Of a DNA stretch of 64,000 bases, positions 33,645 to 45,484 are shown one piece after another; position 1 is the first letter of the stretch, and each line of letters begins with the position of its first letter. Source of the DNA: Dolomedes plantarius (lineage: Eukaryota; Arthropoda; Arachnida; Araneae; Dolomedidae). Below the pieces are notes generated by a model. The model did no database searches. It was not told the origin of the DNA and was given only the letters and a program-made list of their open reading frames with translations. Both the position numbers and the translations under genes were made by a program. The stretch covers positions 225,535,554-225,599,553 of the forward strand of contig OU015490.1 in the NCBI GenBank assembly GCA_907164885.2, given 5' to 3'.

Positions 33645-35059
33645 CACTCATGGTCAAAAAAATTAGCGCACCAAGAAATAATTGCGGGATCGTAATGAAA
33701 CTTGCAATGAAGGTACATGTCGGGGAGATATGCAAATGATTAGAAATGCAGCGTGATTGCGCATTACGTATAGCCGGTAGAGGGCGTTGAACATCGTACT
33801 CTGTTGAATATAAAACAGGTAACCAAAGCTTCTTTGAGTGTGCTGAATCATTTACAAAGGAAGAGCTGACATAGACATGCCATTACGCCGTGTTCGAAGA
33901 CAATATAAGCAGTTGTCGCAGTTTGAGAGGGGGAGAATCGTCGGGATGATGGAAGCTGGGTGGTCAGCTAGGCGAGTAGCTCGTCAATTAGGCCGCTCTG
34001 ATTGTGTTATGAGGAGGTGTTGGGACCGTCGGACCCGAGAGATGTCATGTACACGAAGACCAGGCTCAGGACGCCCTCGACAGACCAGTCGTCGAGAAGA
34101 CTGCCACATCGTAAGAAATGCACGCGTACAGCCAACTGCTTCATCGGCCGCCATCCAGGCACAGGTAGCACCTTCACTAGGGGCCTCTGTGTCTTCTCGA
34201 ACCATACGAAGGCGCCTGGATGAAGGACAGTTGGTATCGCGGCGCCCATTACCTGTGCTGCCCTTGACGCCCACCCATCGACACCTCCGTTTGGAGTTTT
34301 GCCGCGCACGAGGAAACTGGACTGCAGCGGAATGGAACCAGGTCGTCTTTAGCGACGAATCCAGATTCAATCTCGGCAGTGATGACAATCGTGTTCGTGT
34401 GTGGAGAGCCCGTGGTGACCGCTTCAATCCTGCCTTTGCTGTACAGCGACACATCGCTCCCACAGCTGGTGTGATGGTATGGGGTGCCATTGTTTACAAT
34501 ACACGGTCACCCCTAGTATTGTTCCGTGGCACCATGACAGCTAAGCGGTATGTTCATGAAATCCTGCAACCACATGTGTTGCCACTCATGCAACGGCTCC
34601 CAGGAGCCATTTTTCAACAAGAGAATGCTCGGCCTCATACGGCAAGGTTGTCACAAGACTGTCTCCGCACTGTTACTACCCTTCCTTGGCCTGCCCGATC
34701 CCCAGATTTGTCTCCAATCAAGCATATCTGGGATCATTTGGGACGACGAGTTGGGCATCCCACGAGTTTGAACGAACTAGAGGCAACGTTACTGCAAATA
34801 TGGAACGAAATGTCTCAAGACATCATACAGAACTTGAATGACTCAATGCCCGATCGTATCGCATCGTGCATTCGCGCTAGAGGGGGTCCTACGGAGTATT
34901 AACTCCTCCGTTCTTTTGCCCTTTTTCTCTGAAATAAATTATCCTTTTTCTTCGATTTTCTTATCATTTACTTATACCAAAGTAGTCATTACGTATGTAA
35001 AATTTCGTTTCATTTTGACGACTCCTTCTTGGTGCGCTAATTTTTTTTGTCCATGAGTG
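33645..35059 (+). mobile_element. Tc1-like element, family A copy 2 (1415 bp)
   Basis: The inverted ends are CACTCATGGTCAAAAAAATT-like, with TA flanks at 33643-33644 and 35060-35061. It carries an uninterrupted 341-codon transposase ORF. It is inserted in the right arm of the foldback. Confidence 0.95.
33877..34902 (+). CDS. Tc1-like transposase, family A copy 2: full-length ORF, catalytic triad lost
   Basis: The 341-residue ORF matches the usual Tc1 length. Residues 11-50 form the first HTH (FERGRIVGMMEAGWSARRVA), residues 60-70 hold the GRPR-type basic linker (RPGSGRPRQT), and residues 100-120 the second HTH. The DDE domain starts at about 150. The first catalytic D is at 160 (VFSDESRF). 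At the second position the sequence is FQQENARPH (E249 for D) and at the third SPIKHIW (K282 for E). Copy 1 keeps D and E at these places. The protein could still bind DNA, but cleavage activity should be absent. The start fits the conserved N-terminus. Flanking sequence gives no sign of domestication. Confidence 0.93.
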   Translation: MPLRRVRRQYKQLSQFERGRIVGMMEAGWSARRVARQLGRSDCVMRRCWDRRTREMSCTRRPGSGRPRQTSRREDCHIVRNARVQPTASSAAIQAQVAPSLGASVSSRTIRRRLDEGQLVSRRPLPVLPLTPTHRHLRLEFCRARGNWTAAEWNQVVFSDESRFNLGSDDNRVRVWRARGDRFNPAFAVQRHIAPTAGVMVWGAIVYNTRSPLVLFRGTMTAKRYVHEILQPHVLPLMQRLPGAIFQQENARPHTARLSQDCLRTVTTLPWPARSPDLSPIKHIWDHLGRRVGHPTSLNELEATLLQIWNEMSQDIIQNLNDSMPDRIASCIRARGGPTEY

Positions 35060-35170
35060 TATTTTAATTTAAGTTAATTTAAGGAAATGGACTCTAAAAC
35101 CCGAAAGTGCCGAATTCTCTGCGAAGATTTTATGTTTTTATTTTCAATGTACCCCTAGATTAGAAATTAG

Positions 35171-35310
35171 TTAAAGTCTAAATTGCGTAATTTTAAATAA
35201 TATAAATGGAAATAAATTTTTGTTGTTTATGACTGCAATGAATAAATTTCTTTTGAATGTGGAAATTAATCCTTAATGTTTCATTGAGACTTTTTCCCCC
35301 TGACTAATTT

Positions 35311-35312
<2 letters not shown>
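35171..35312. other. AT-rich spacer
   Basis: Nothing recognised. Confidence 0.4.

Positions 35313-35404
<92 letters not shown>
35313..35404. repeat. (TA)n(GA)n microsatellite
   Basis: About 35 TA units run into about 10 GA units. Confidence 0.97.
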
Positions 35405-35406
<2 letters not shown>

Positions 35407-35409
35407 ATC

Positions 35410-35653
35410 GTGCCCGTTATAAAGGGCTTAAGTAAAAAAAAAAGTGATTTTCAGATATTTGTTAGTATTGATAAAAAAAGCAAAAATCTTTTGACTTGTA
35501 TAAAAAGCTTAAGTCTATCAATTTTGTATACAAAAGTACATTCCTTTGTACAAAAGACTCAAGTAGAAATTATTGTTCTGTGATTGGTATAAAAGCCAAT
35601 AACTTGGTGTATTTAAATCACTGATTTTGACTTAAGCCCTTTATACCGGGCAC
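35410..35653. mobile_element. MITE of 244 bp with 24-bp inverted ends
   Basis: GTGCCCGTTATAAAGGGCTT and the reverse complement of AAGCCCTTTATACCGGGCAC form the ends, extended by AAGT. TA-rich flanks on both sides suggest TA targeting. Internally, degenerate copies of TATAAAA(A)GCTTAAGT occur several times. No ORF. Confidence 0.8.
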
Positions 35654-35665
35654 CATATATATATA

Positions 35666-36900
35666 CACTGAAGTGCGACTGAATTAGGGATAGCAAAGCC
35701 TATGCAAATTGTGTAGCACTGCGCATCATGTATGCGCAAGTGAGGCCGCTGTGGTAACTGCATATATAGCGCGTACTGTGGTTGTTCTGAATTAGTTGTT
35801 GGAATTGCCAGTATGGGTAAACTGCCTGATTTAGACGCCTTCGATCGCGGACAAATCGTAGGTGCGCGACGCATGGGCCATTCAATTTCAGAAATCGTCA
35901 GACAGCTAGGATTTTCAAGGTAGACAGTGTCAAGAGTATACCAAGAATACATGGACGGTGGAAAAAAAAACTAGCGATCGGGCAAACTGCAAAGGACAAT
36001 TAGCCTTGACAGTGCGTGGTGAGAGACGGCTCAGGCGTATTGTACGTAGCCAGCGAAGCCAAACATCAGCTCAAATTACCACCCAGTTTAATGACGGTGC
36101 CAGTCGTACAGTCAGTAAACGGACTGTGCAACGCTCGCTTCACCGTATGGGTTTCGGGAGCCGTCGACCTACGAGAGTACCATTGCTCTATACTCGCCAT
36201 CGGGCTGCACGTCTTGCCTGGGCAAAAGAGCACAGAGACTGGAGTGCAGATGACTGGAAACGAGTAGCATGGAGTGACGAGTCTCGATTCCGACTACTTA
36301 ACGCCGACGAGAGGCTGAGAATATGGCGTCAGGCTCATGAAGCCATGGATCCTGCATGCCTGGCTGAAACTGTACAAGGGCATGGTGGCTCAATCATGGT
36401 CTGGGGTGTTTTATCGTGGCACAGTTTGGGATCTTTGGTGCTTGTACCAACCTCCCTCAATGCAATTCGGTACGTAGAGTTGCTGGGTGATCACCTCCAT
36501 CCGTTTATGCTGTTCTGTTATCCGCACGGTAATGGAGTTTTCCAGAAAGACAACTGTATCTCTCACAAGTCCCGGTTGGCTACTGGCTGGTTGGATGAGC
36601 ATTCCTCTGACTTCTCTGTCATGAATTGGCCACCTAGAAAGCCCAGACTAGAAGCCCAGACTTAAATCCTATTGAGCATCTTTGGGATGTTTTGGAACAA
36701 GGCGTGCAAGGCCATCACACAGCACCAAAGAACCTTACTGAATTATGGACATCTTTAGCCAATATTTGGCAAGCCATTCCCGTGGAACGTTTCCAGAAAC
36801 TTGTTGAATCTATGCCTCGTCGTGTGGCAGCCGTTATCAAGGCCAGAGGAGGCCCAACTCGTTACTAGGTAGGTATCCCTAATTCAGTGCCACTTCAGTG
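35666..36900 (+). mobile_element. Tc1-like element, family C (1235 bp)
   Basis: The inverted ends start CACTGAAGTG and continue to GAATTAGGGATA, with two mismatches in 27 bp. TA is on both sides, with (TA)n beyond. The transposase inside is damaged. Confidence 0.93.
35813..36868 (+). pseudogene. Tc1-like transposase, family C, stop codon and 13-bp duplication
   Basis: The start at 35813 gives MGKLPDLDAFDRGQIVGARR, a typical Tc1 first HTH. A TAG follows at QLGFSR|TVSRVY near 35922, and a frameshift in an A-run near 35967. From there the frame is open through SQTSAQITTQFNDG, AWSDESRFRLL (first D), GGSIMVWGVLS and FQKDNCISHK (second D). A 13-bp tandem duplication (AAGCCCAGACTAG twice, near 36640) shifts the frame before NPIEHLWDVL (E). 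The C-terminus RRVAAVIKARGGPTRY ends at 36868. With the duplication discounted, D-to-E spacing is about 36 residues. Confidence 0.9.
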
Positions 36901-37997
36901 TATATATATAATCAAGACATATGTGAACTTTGAAAAATTACACAAACAGTTTATGTATATTCCGATGAACTTGTTCTATGTTCGCCAAATCTAGGTGTTA
37001 GATGGGGGGAGGTCTTTAATTTCTTAAATTTATCTTCAGCTTTGTATTTTGAGATTAATTTTTTGAAATATTGAGCTAATTTCAGTATAAAAGAGTAATA
37101 TTGCTATAATTTTACTCCCTGTTTATTTATGGGTGTTAAGATTTGAACAACTGCATTAATTTACAAAGACAATTTACCGGGATTTTAATTAAGTTCAGCC
37201 TTTCATTTTGTTCCTTAAATTAGAAAATCCTTCGATTTTGGTGAGGAGTTCTTAAAGTGTTGAAACGACCCACTCAGTAGTAAACACATCTGATTGTTTT
37301 TCAGAACTTTCCTTCGAGCATAATAATTAAGCAAATGTATCTTAAAACATTCCATTTTCAAAATAGAAAGCAATTTTCCAAAAAGTTCACATGATTCTTT
37401 GCGTCTGTCGCAGCTCATTGAAAAGACTTTTCCTTCCGCTGTTAAGCTAGATAAAGCGAGAAGCAGTACAGTTGCCATGGTTACAGTGATTCATTTGCAA
37501 GCGGCGGGTTTATTTTCTTTGAAGATTAAGAAGATAAATGGTTATACGACCTTGAAATAAGCTTTTGAGAAGAATTTTCCTGAATGGATTGAGTTATCTC
37601 ATGCAAGGAAGTATAAGCTATTATTTTATACCAATAAATTTATTTTACCTTAAGTTACGATATTAATATCGTTCATTGCCGTTCATTATCGTTATCTTTA
37701 ACCTCTAATAACAAAATAAAACGTTATGGTGTCTTACATTTTTAGAAAGTAAAATTTTTGCAACTATTTGCATCAGAAAAGATATAAAATTAAATTTCTG
37801 ATGCAAGATAGCTTAAAATTTCTGTCTAGGAAACTTTCTAGAAACCAATTTTTGTAAGGAAACTGCTACCAGAATTCTTTCAAAAATGAAAATATGTTTC
37901 CAGCTAAATTTTGGAAATGTAAATGGTCGTCAAAATTGGCTGTATCAAAGTTTAAAGGATTTCAGATATCACTTATAGAAAATGAATTACCGTAAGA
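36901..37997. other. AT-rich spacer, no gene assigned
   Basis: A minus-strand frame at 37215-37478 (87 residues, hydrophobic start) has no recognisable domain and no supporting context. I do not call it a gene. Confidence 0.4.
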
Positions 37998-38168
37998 TGC
38001 GGTTACTTTGTGACGGATTTTAATTTTTTCCTGTGCCAGCCGATCAGTTTTAAAAGCAGCCAAAAACTAACAATTGCAAAACATTAGTACATCCTTTCCT
38101 GACGTAGTAGTGTATTGCGCTAACCCGGATCTTTAATTACAATTGAGAAATTAAAGATAAAAGGTGAC

Positions 38169-38201
38169 ACAAAGTTGCCCCGCCGAGTGGGGCAACTTTG
38201 T
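38169..38201. other. Perfect 13-bp hairpin inside the pogo-like relic
   Basis: ACAAAGTTGCCCC and GGGGCAACTTTGT with a 7-nt loop. It repeats the terminal CAAAGT words, so it may be a tiny derivative of the same family inserted into it. Confidence 0.7.
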
Positions 38202-38309
38202 GACATCTGTGTTTTCGCCTTGAAATCCAGGAGAAAAAAATTACTTGACACAAAGTTAGACAGTAAAAGGCTTATCAAAAGCTTGATACACAATTATATA
38301 TACCTATTA

Positions 38310-38509
38310 CAAATATTGGATAGCTTTATCTCGTATATCTTGACATCAAAGAGATCCCGGGTGTCCAGGGCAGCCATCAGTTCTTCGAGAAGATGAGGAA
38401 ATTCGTCTTTCAGCACATTCTACTCCTTTGGGTTGCGTTTTTCCAGATAGTCACTTTCTCTCCAGTGGTATTTTAGAGGACGGAAAATTGGAACATCGAG
38501 AGGCTGGAG
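38310..38509 (-). pseudogene. pogo/Tigger-like transposase C-terminal fragment (DDE_1 type)
   Basis: Read downward from 38509: LQPLDVPIFRPLKYHWRE, then KNPKE-like residues, one TAG, and VLKDEFPHLLEELMAALD. The segment QPLDVxxFRPLK is a hallmark of the last part of the pogo/Tigger/jerky DDE_1 domain. The catalytic residues lie upstream and are absent. It is a short inactive relic. Confidence 0.75.
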
Positions 38510-38580
38510 TAGGTGGTTCGACTTTGAGGATTATTTTGTGACAGTGTCAATGTGTCACAAAGTAACCCCGTCACCTTTCG

Positions 38581-40058
38581 ATATTTAGGTAATGTTCTCA
38601 TATCTCTCGGAAATATCACTACACACAAAGCACAAATATATCACTATATTCTTTATTAGGATATGAAGATATGAATTAAGAATTGTTGTTTTCAGTGTAT
38701 TCATAGTTTGAGCATTTATTGCTGAGAGAAACAGAATTTTGGGCATCTGCCCAAGATCTAGGGATGGCAATTGAAGTGAAGTGATTTGATTAATCTTTGT
38801 CCGGCACTCATAAATCATTATTAAAACATTACGACTCTGAACGTTCCAACTCCATTGTTTATAAAAAAAGTAAATAACCTTTTAGTTAAATAAATTATTA
38901 CCCCTGTTATCTATATACCCTATAGATATTAAATAGTGTGATAACATTATTGTAAAATCTAATAGTTATACAAATGGAAAGTCTCTTGAGTTTAACTATT
39001 AAATTACTACAGTCAAACCTAATAGATGCACCAGTATAACTATGTTGTTGTTATGTTGTTGTGGTTTATGTTCCTTGACCAACAGTATATAAGATCAAAT
39101 CCATAAAGGCTATTGGGCAGAGTAGTGCGGCTCCAGTTTAGTATAACTATAGTCAAGATAATAACCTTCAAAATTTCGTAAAATAGGTCTAGTAACACTA
39201 AGTTTTGCCCATAGAATAAAAATGTAATTTTATCTCAACTTTGAAAAATTTTTTAGAATATATTCTACCGTATATCATATAGTAAAACTGAACTGTTTAA
39301 TTTTAATATTTTACTTGAAAGCTTTATTTTCTCGAAAGTAAATTTTTAACAATAATGAAAGATACATTCAGTTCTTCTCATACTATAAGGAATAAGGATT
39401 TTGGTGTGGAGATAATGTTCACGAAGAGAAAAGAAAATGTGAAGAGCTAGAGAATTCATTTTGGAAATTCATTATTATCCTTTATATCTGTTTATTCTTT
39501 TCCAGACTCTCCAAGTCAAAAATATTTTTAGCAATTGTGATGAAAAGTTTTCACTTTCGAGTCACACAATTTTTTTTCTTTAAGAATTTATTTAGTTTCT
39601 TCCTGAGGAAACCAGATTGTTTGATGTGACAAAGAATAGATTCAAAGACAAAATATTTTCAGACATCAAGGGCAAGTTAAATCTTTTTTGAACAGAAATT
39701 TAAACATATTCATTTTCTAATAATATAAGGTACAATCACCGACTGAAATGTACCCTGCTCGTTTTGCTTGTAATTTATTTAGGAAGACACAAATTACTAA
39801 TGATTCTAAAGATACCTTTTCCAAGGATTTTTGCGTTATTAAAAGTCCATATATGTGTATGATACTTGAGAGCTAAAATTCAGAAATCTTACTACTGTTA
39901 TAGTTATAATGTATGCAATAACCTTTATAAACTAGCAATTTGCGTAGAGAACTGATGTATGTGATCACACTTTGATATAAACTTTCCAAGCTGACTGATG
40001 AACTGATAAATTCATCCTAAATCCATATACACACACACGCATTCAAATATATAAATAA
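38581..40058. other. AT-rich spacer
   Basis: No recognisable gene or repeat apart from low-complexity runs. Confidence 0.45.
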
Positions 40059-40081
40059 ATATGTATGTATATATATATATA
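40059..40081. repeat. Short TGTA/(TA)n tract
   Basis: The left flank of Tc1 B2; the Tc1 target TA is its last unit. Confidence 0.85.
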
Positions 40082-41548
<1,467 letters not shown>

Positions 41549-43328
41549 CCGGGTGGCCATAATTAAACTGACATTGTTCACAGTGTTCTGTAGAGCGATC
41601 TATTTGCGAGAATGACGCCACATTTTGTAGGAAGATTAAACAAGACGGGGGATGAAGGATTCCGCGAAAAAATAAATTAGTTCCAAAAGTCACCGCTAGG
41701 GGAGTATTTCGCTGTGTAATAGAAAATAGAGTGTTAACAAGTGCAAATTAATACGGAATAAAATTACCTTTTATTATACACATTTTCTTATTTAGTTCAA
41801 GTGCAATATGGCAACACTTTTAAAAAAGCGTAAAATCTACATAAACACCGATAAAGTCTCGTGATCTGCAATATCACGTACGCTGAGCAGAAGAAGAAGT
41901 TCTTTATTCAAATTTCACGTTACATCCATTGGCACAGTGCCAGCTGCTTGGGTTTTAAAAGGCAATGTGTTACGTTTCGAATCAATCGGATTGAAAGTTT
42001 ATGTGCAATGTCTCCTTCTTTAGTCGAGCGTGCGTTACTGGTGAAATTGTTTTACCTCAACCAGTGCAACGCGTCAGCCGCTCTTCGTGCTTTTAGAACG
42101 CACAAAAAAATGCGTAAAGGTAACGGTCCTGTGTCAGTTAATGGGCTAAAAGCAATGGTTGCGACGTTTGAGAAAACAGGTTCTCTGAAGGTTCAGTCAG
42201 GCAGAGGACGAAAACCTGTACCACAGGATACAATCAAAGCAGTTGCCACGGCGATTGTCGACAGAGGACCAGACAATATTGCTACCACCTCTCGCGCTCG
42301 TGGATTAGCTCGGAATATGGATATGCCTTACAGTACGGTATGGAAAATCTTACGAAAGATTATCAACTTCTATCCGTACAAGATCAGCCGTGTACAGGAG
42401 TTACTGTACCCCGACCATGATAAGCGATTTACTTTTGCTCTCACCTTTCTTGCCAGAATGGAGGTGGATGATGCTTGGCCGTGGAAAATCTTATGGGGAG
42501 ACGAGGCCCACTTTTACCTGCATGGAACTGTGAATACCCAGAACTGCCGAATTTGGGATGACAAATCCCCACATACAGTCCCAGAAATTCCCTTACATTC
42601 ACCAAAGGTAACTGTTTGGTGTGGGTTCACAGCGGAATTTATCGTAGGTCCATTCTTCTATGAGAACATTACCCCGACAGGACCGGAAACCTGTTCAGTT
42701 ACAGGAGAGGAATATCGCCACATGTTGAACAGCTTTGTCATTCCGGCACTTCATCAAAGACAATGTCTGGGGGAAATCATTTTCATGCAAGATGGAGCCC
42801 CTCCACACGTTGCTGTACGGGTGCAACAGCTGCTACGACAGAGATTCACACCAGAAAGAGTCATTAGCCGCTACTTTCCAACTGCATGGCGACCTCGGTC
42901 GCCTGATCTTACCCCATGCGACTTCTGGCTATGGGGCTATCTTAAGTCCAAGGTTTATCAAGGAGTGGTCCAGGACCTGGCTACGTTGAAGGATAACATA
43001 TCCCGGACTGTACGGGAGATTCCTTCTGTTGTGCATACTGTGCACAGAATGCAATATGTGGTCCACAACAACGGCAGCCACATTGAACCCCATTTGAATG
43101 CAAAATAAAAGGTAATTTCCGTATTGATTTGCATTTGTTAACACTCTATTTTCTATTACACAGCGCCAAATACTCCCCTAGCGGTGACTTTTGGAACTAA
43201 TTTATTTTTTCGCGGAATCCTTCGTCCCCCGTCTTGTTTAATCTTCCTACAAAATGTGACGTCATTCTCGCAAATAGATCGCGCTACAGAACACTGTGAG
43301 CACTGTCAGTTTAATTATGGCCACCCGG
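41549..43328 (+). mobile_element. Mariner-related transposon with about 225-bp inverted repeats, apparently intact
   Basis: The left repeat is 41549-41774 and the right repeat 43105-43328. They are nearly identical by eye, with roughly ten differences. They begin CCGGGTGGCCATAATTAAAC, flanked by TA on both sides. Total length is 1780 bp. One unbroken transposase ORF lies between and ends in the first bases of the right repeat. Both outer flanks are (TA)n. Of the DNA transposons here, this is the most complete. Confidence 0.95.
42008..43108 (+). CDS. DDxD transposase of the Tc1/mariner superfamily, intact, 366 aa
   Basis: The ORF is open from 41861, but MSPSLVERALLVKLFYLNQC at 42008 is the likely start; the 49 codons before it look like leader. 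The N-terminal 120 residues are an HTH region of the kind found in arthropod DUF4817-type transposases (NGLKAMVATFEKTGSLKV, SGRGRKPV). The catalytic segments are ILWGDEAHFYL (D), IIFMQDGAPPHVA (D) and SPDLTPCDFWLWG (D). I count 42 residues between the second and third D, against 34 in mariner and 37 in maT. The C-terminus has YVVHNNGSHIEPHL, comparable to the NNGxHxE tail of relatives. It would cut and paste its own element in the nucleus. No damage is visible. Confidence 0.93.
   Translation: MSPSLVERALLVKLFYLNQCNASAALRAFRTHKKMRKGNGPVSVNGLKAMVATFEKTGSLKVQSGRGRKPVPQDTIKAVATAIVDRGPDNIATTSRARGLARNMDMPYSTVWKILRKIINFYPYKISRVQELLYPDHDKRFTFALTFLARMEVDDAWPWKILWGDEAHFYLHGTVNTQNCRIWDDKSPHTVPEIPLHSPKVTVWCGFTAEFIVGPFFYENITPTGPETCSVTGEEYRHMLNSFVIPALHQRQCLGEIIFMQDGAPPHVAVRVQQLLRQRFTPERVISRYFPTAWRPRSPDLTPCDFWLWGYLKSKVYQGVVQDLATLKDNISRTVREIPSVVHTVHRMQYVVHNNGSHIEPHLNAK

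Positions 43329-43356
<28 letters not shown>
43329..43356. repeat. (TA)n tract
   Basis: A short TA run between the long-TIR element and a MITE. Confidence 0.9.
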
Positions 43357-43762
<406 letters not shown>

Positions 43763-43913
43763 CTTTCTCCTAAATTTCATCTAACACAAGTTTCAAAATT
43801 AACTTTTTTGACAAATTACAACCCCCTTTTTTAAAATGTAACATGTGGATAACTAATTTGATATAATTACTTATTAGGCACTGGACGTACCTTAATCCCG
43901 CAATCAGTGATCA

Positions 43914-43953
43914 AATTCAATAACATTACCATGTATGGTAATGCTATTGAATT
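43914..43953. repeat. Near-perfect 40-bp palindrome
   Basis: AATTCAATAACATTACCATG is followed by its reverse complement with 18 of 20 positions matching and no spacer. Confidence 0.9.
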
Positions 43954-43984
43954 TTAAATTTTCAATATATGGTCAAGAAACTAT

Positions 43985-44047
43985 GAAACTTCTTGTGCCC
44001 CATTTAATTTGAATGTACTCCGTAGCGAAATGCGGGTTTTCAGCTAG
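43985..44047 (+). mobile_element. Helitron 3'-end fragment
   Basis: TTTAATTTGAATGTACTCCG followed by TAGCGAAATGCGGG and TTTTCAGCTAG, then T. It matches the last 50 bp of the Helitrons at 6918-7666 and 59117-59940. The hairpin CCGTA/TGCGG is partly kept. The 5' extent is unclear. Confidence 0.75.
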
Positions 44048-44098
44048 TATATATATATATATATGTGTATGTGTGTGTGTGTGTGTAAGTAAGTAAGG
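44048..44098. repeat. (TA)n(TG)n and GTAA microsatellite
   Basis: The TA run passes to GTGT and then (GTAA)n directly after the Helitron end. Confidence 0.9.
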
Positions 44099-44855
44099 AG
44101 ATATGTTTACATTTCTTATTATGACATGGCTGAATAGGCTCCTTAAATTTAGGGTTTTATCTTTGAGGAGAGTTATTAGTCGGCCTGAATTTTACGATCA
44201 TATAAATTTATGAAAATGGCAGGTAAAAATTTTCCATCTCATGCTTTCTACATATCCATTATTGAAATTTAATATATGGATATTAGTTTTATGACATAAC
44301 ATCCATTTTGCTACTTGGAAAACTCTATAATGCAATTTAGATTTTCTTGGCACAACATTAATTCTTTCCTTTGTCCATCTAAATAAATCGATAATGGTAA
44401 ACATTCCAGCATGTATAGCATGTCCTATTATACGATTGAACGTTTTGTTGATTTAGCATTTATGTTTTGAGATAATCAATAAATTTGACATCAATTTTTT
44501 AATGTATTATGTAAAATAATTGGAGGATAGGTAGAGTCATATTTGAAAAAATATTTACAGAAAAAAAACCGTTTTTGATAGTAAATTCAATCGAAATATT
44601 ACTTATAGTGCTTAATTATTAATTGATTTTTTACATTCATATCAATATATTATAAGTCCTACGTTTATGATTCTGACGTGAGAGAGATGTGTAAATTGTT
44701 CTCTCTAGTAACAGAGTTTTAATATTTTTTGTGCTCTACAATTCATATCTAGTGATCAAACCTGTTTATCAGGGACGCTTTAGGCTGAATGAAATTTTCA
44801 TTGAGGAAAAAATCCCTTCAAGATAATTTTTGCAAGTAAGACTGGTGGTTATCTA
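44099..44855. other. AT-rich spacer
   Basis: Nothing recognised. Confidence 0.45.
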
Positions 44856-45484
44856 CAGGTGGTTATAAAAATAATGGAAACGCCTATCAATATGAGTGGT
44901 GTTTATGAATGTGCTTTGTGTTCCTTAAAAAACAAATCTGGCCACCGGTATTTTTTTATATAATAAAATGTATGTATTATTCTACTGTATTCTAGTGTTT
45001 CAAATTTTAGCTCACTAGTCCATCCATATGGTGCAAACATTGTTTCTTGCAGGAGATGGCGTTCTCCAGGATGATAATCCCCCTATACATACAGCTAAAT
45101 ATATCAAGTATTGGTTTGAAGAGCTTGAAAAAGAAGTCAAATATCTTATGTTGCCCCGTAAAATCCCCCTCGACTATATATCATCCAACCACTGTGATCT
45201 GTATAAGCGGATAGAGACAGGTATCGATATCCGCCACAGCACCTCTACAGGAACTTTCATCATTTTTCCCTGAAGAATGATATAATATATTCTTACCTTA
45301 CTCCCTGGTACGTTATTCCCTGAAGAAGGTATAATATATTCTTAAACAATATTTATGACTTGTACTGTATAATCCAATTGCAAGGTGAATCAGGTGGTAT
45401 TACATAACAAAGGTGATTCTGCACCGTATTAATAAAGGTTTTCATGATGTTTCCTATTGTTTCCATTATTTTAATAACCACCCG
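44856..45484 (+). mobile_element. Internally deleted Tc1-like element (629 bp)
   Basis: The ends CAGGTGGTTATAAAAATAAT and, inverted, CGGGTGGTTATTAAAATAAT share about 25 bp. A TA precedes the left end (44854-44855); the right flank is AA, so that side has mutated. The interior has a short transposase fragment and a direct duplication (45268-45300 / 45312-45345, TTCCCTGAAGAA...TATAATATATTCTTA). The left end is shared with the relic at 3713. Confidence 0.85.
45028..45273 (+). pseudogene. Tc1-like transposase fragment
   Basis: GVLQDDNPPIHTAKYIKYWF and EKEVKYLMLPRKIPLDYISS correspond to the second catalytic D segment and the approach to SPDLNxIE, which is degraded. The rest of the transposase is deleted. 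Confidence 0.8.

Larger units (their letters stand above)
30482..35170. repeat. Long inverted repeat (foldback) invaded in both arms
   Basis: The left arm is 30482-30590 continued at 33303-33390. The right arm is 33575-33644 continued at 35060-35170. Shared words include CCCTAGATT / AATCTAGGG, CCTTAAATTAACTTAAATTA, GAAACATTTTTT and ATGCAATAAACT. The piggyBac-like element (30591-33302) splits the left arm and Tc1 A2 (33645-35059) splits the right arm. Joining across the insertions gives a continuous palindromic structure with a loop of about 190 bp. Confidence 0.82.
37998..38580 (-). mobile_element. pogo/Tigger-like relic
   Basis: GGTTACTTTGTGACGG (38001) and its inverse GTCACAAAGTAACCCCGTCACC (to about 38580, read to 38577) bound the region. 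A perfect 13-bp hairpin built from the same AAAGTTGCCCC/TTTGTGAC words sits at 38169-38201. The minus strand holds a pogo-type transposase tail. Exact ends and target duplication were not resolved. Confidence 0.6.

Noticed and set aside
37215..37478. 87-residue minus-strand ORF with a hydrophobic start
   Set aside because: It could mimic a signal peptide, but there is no downstream domain or neighbouring exon support.
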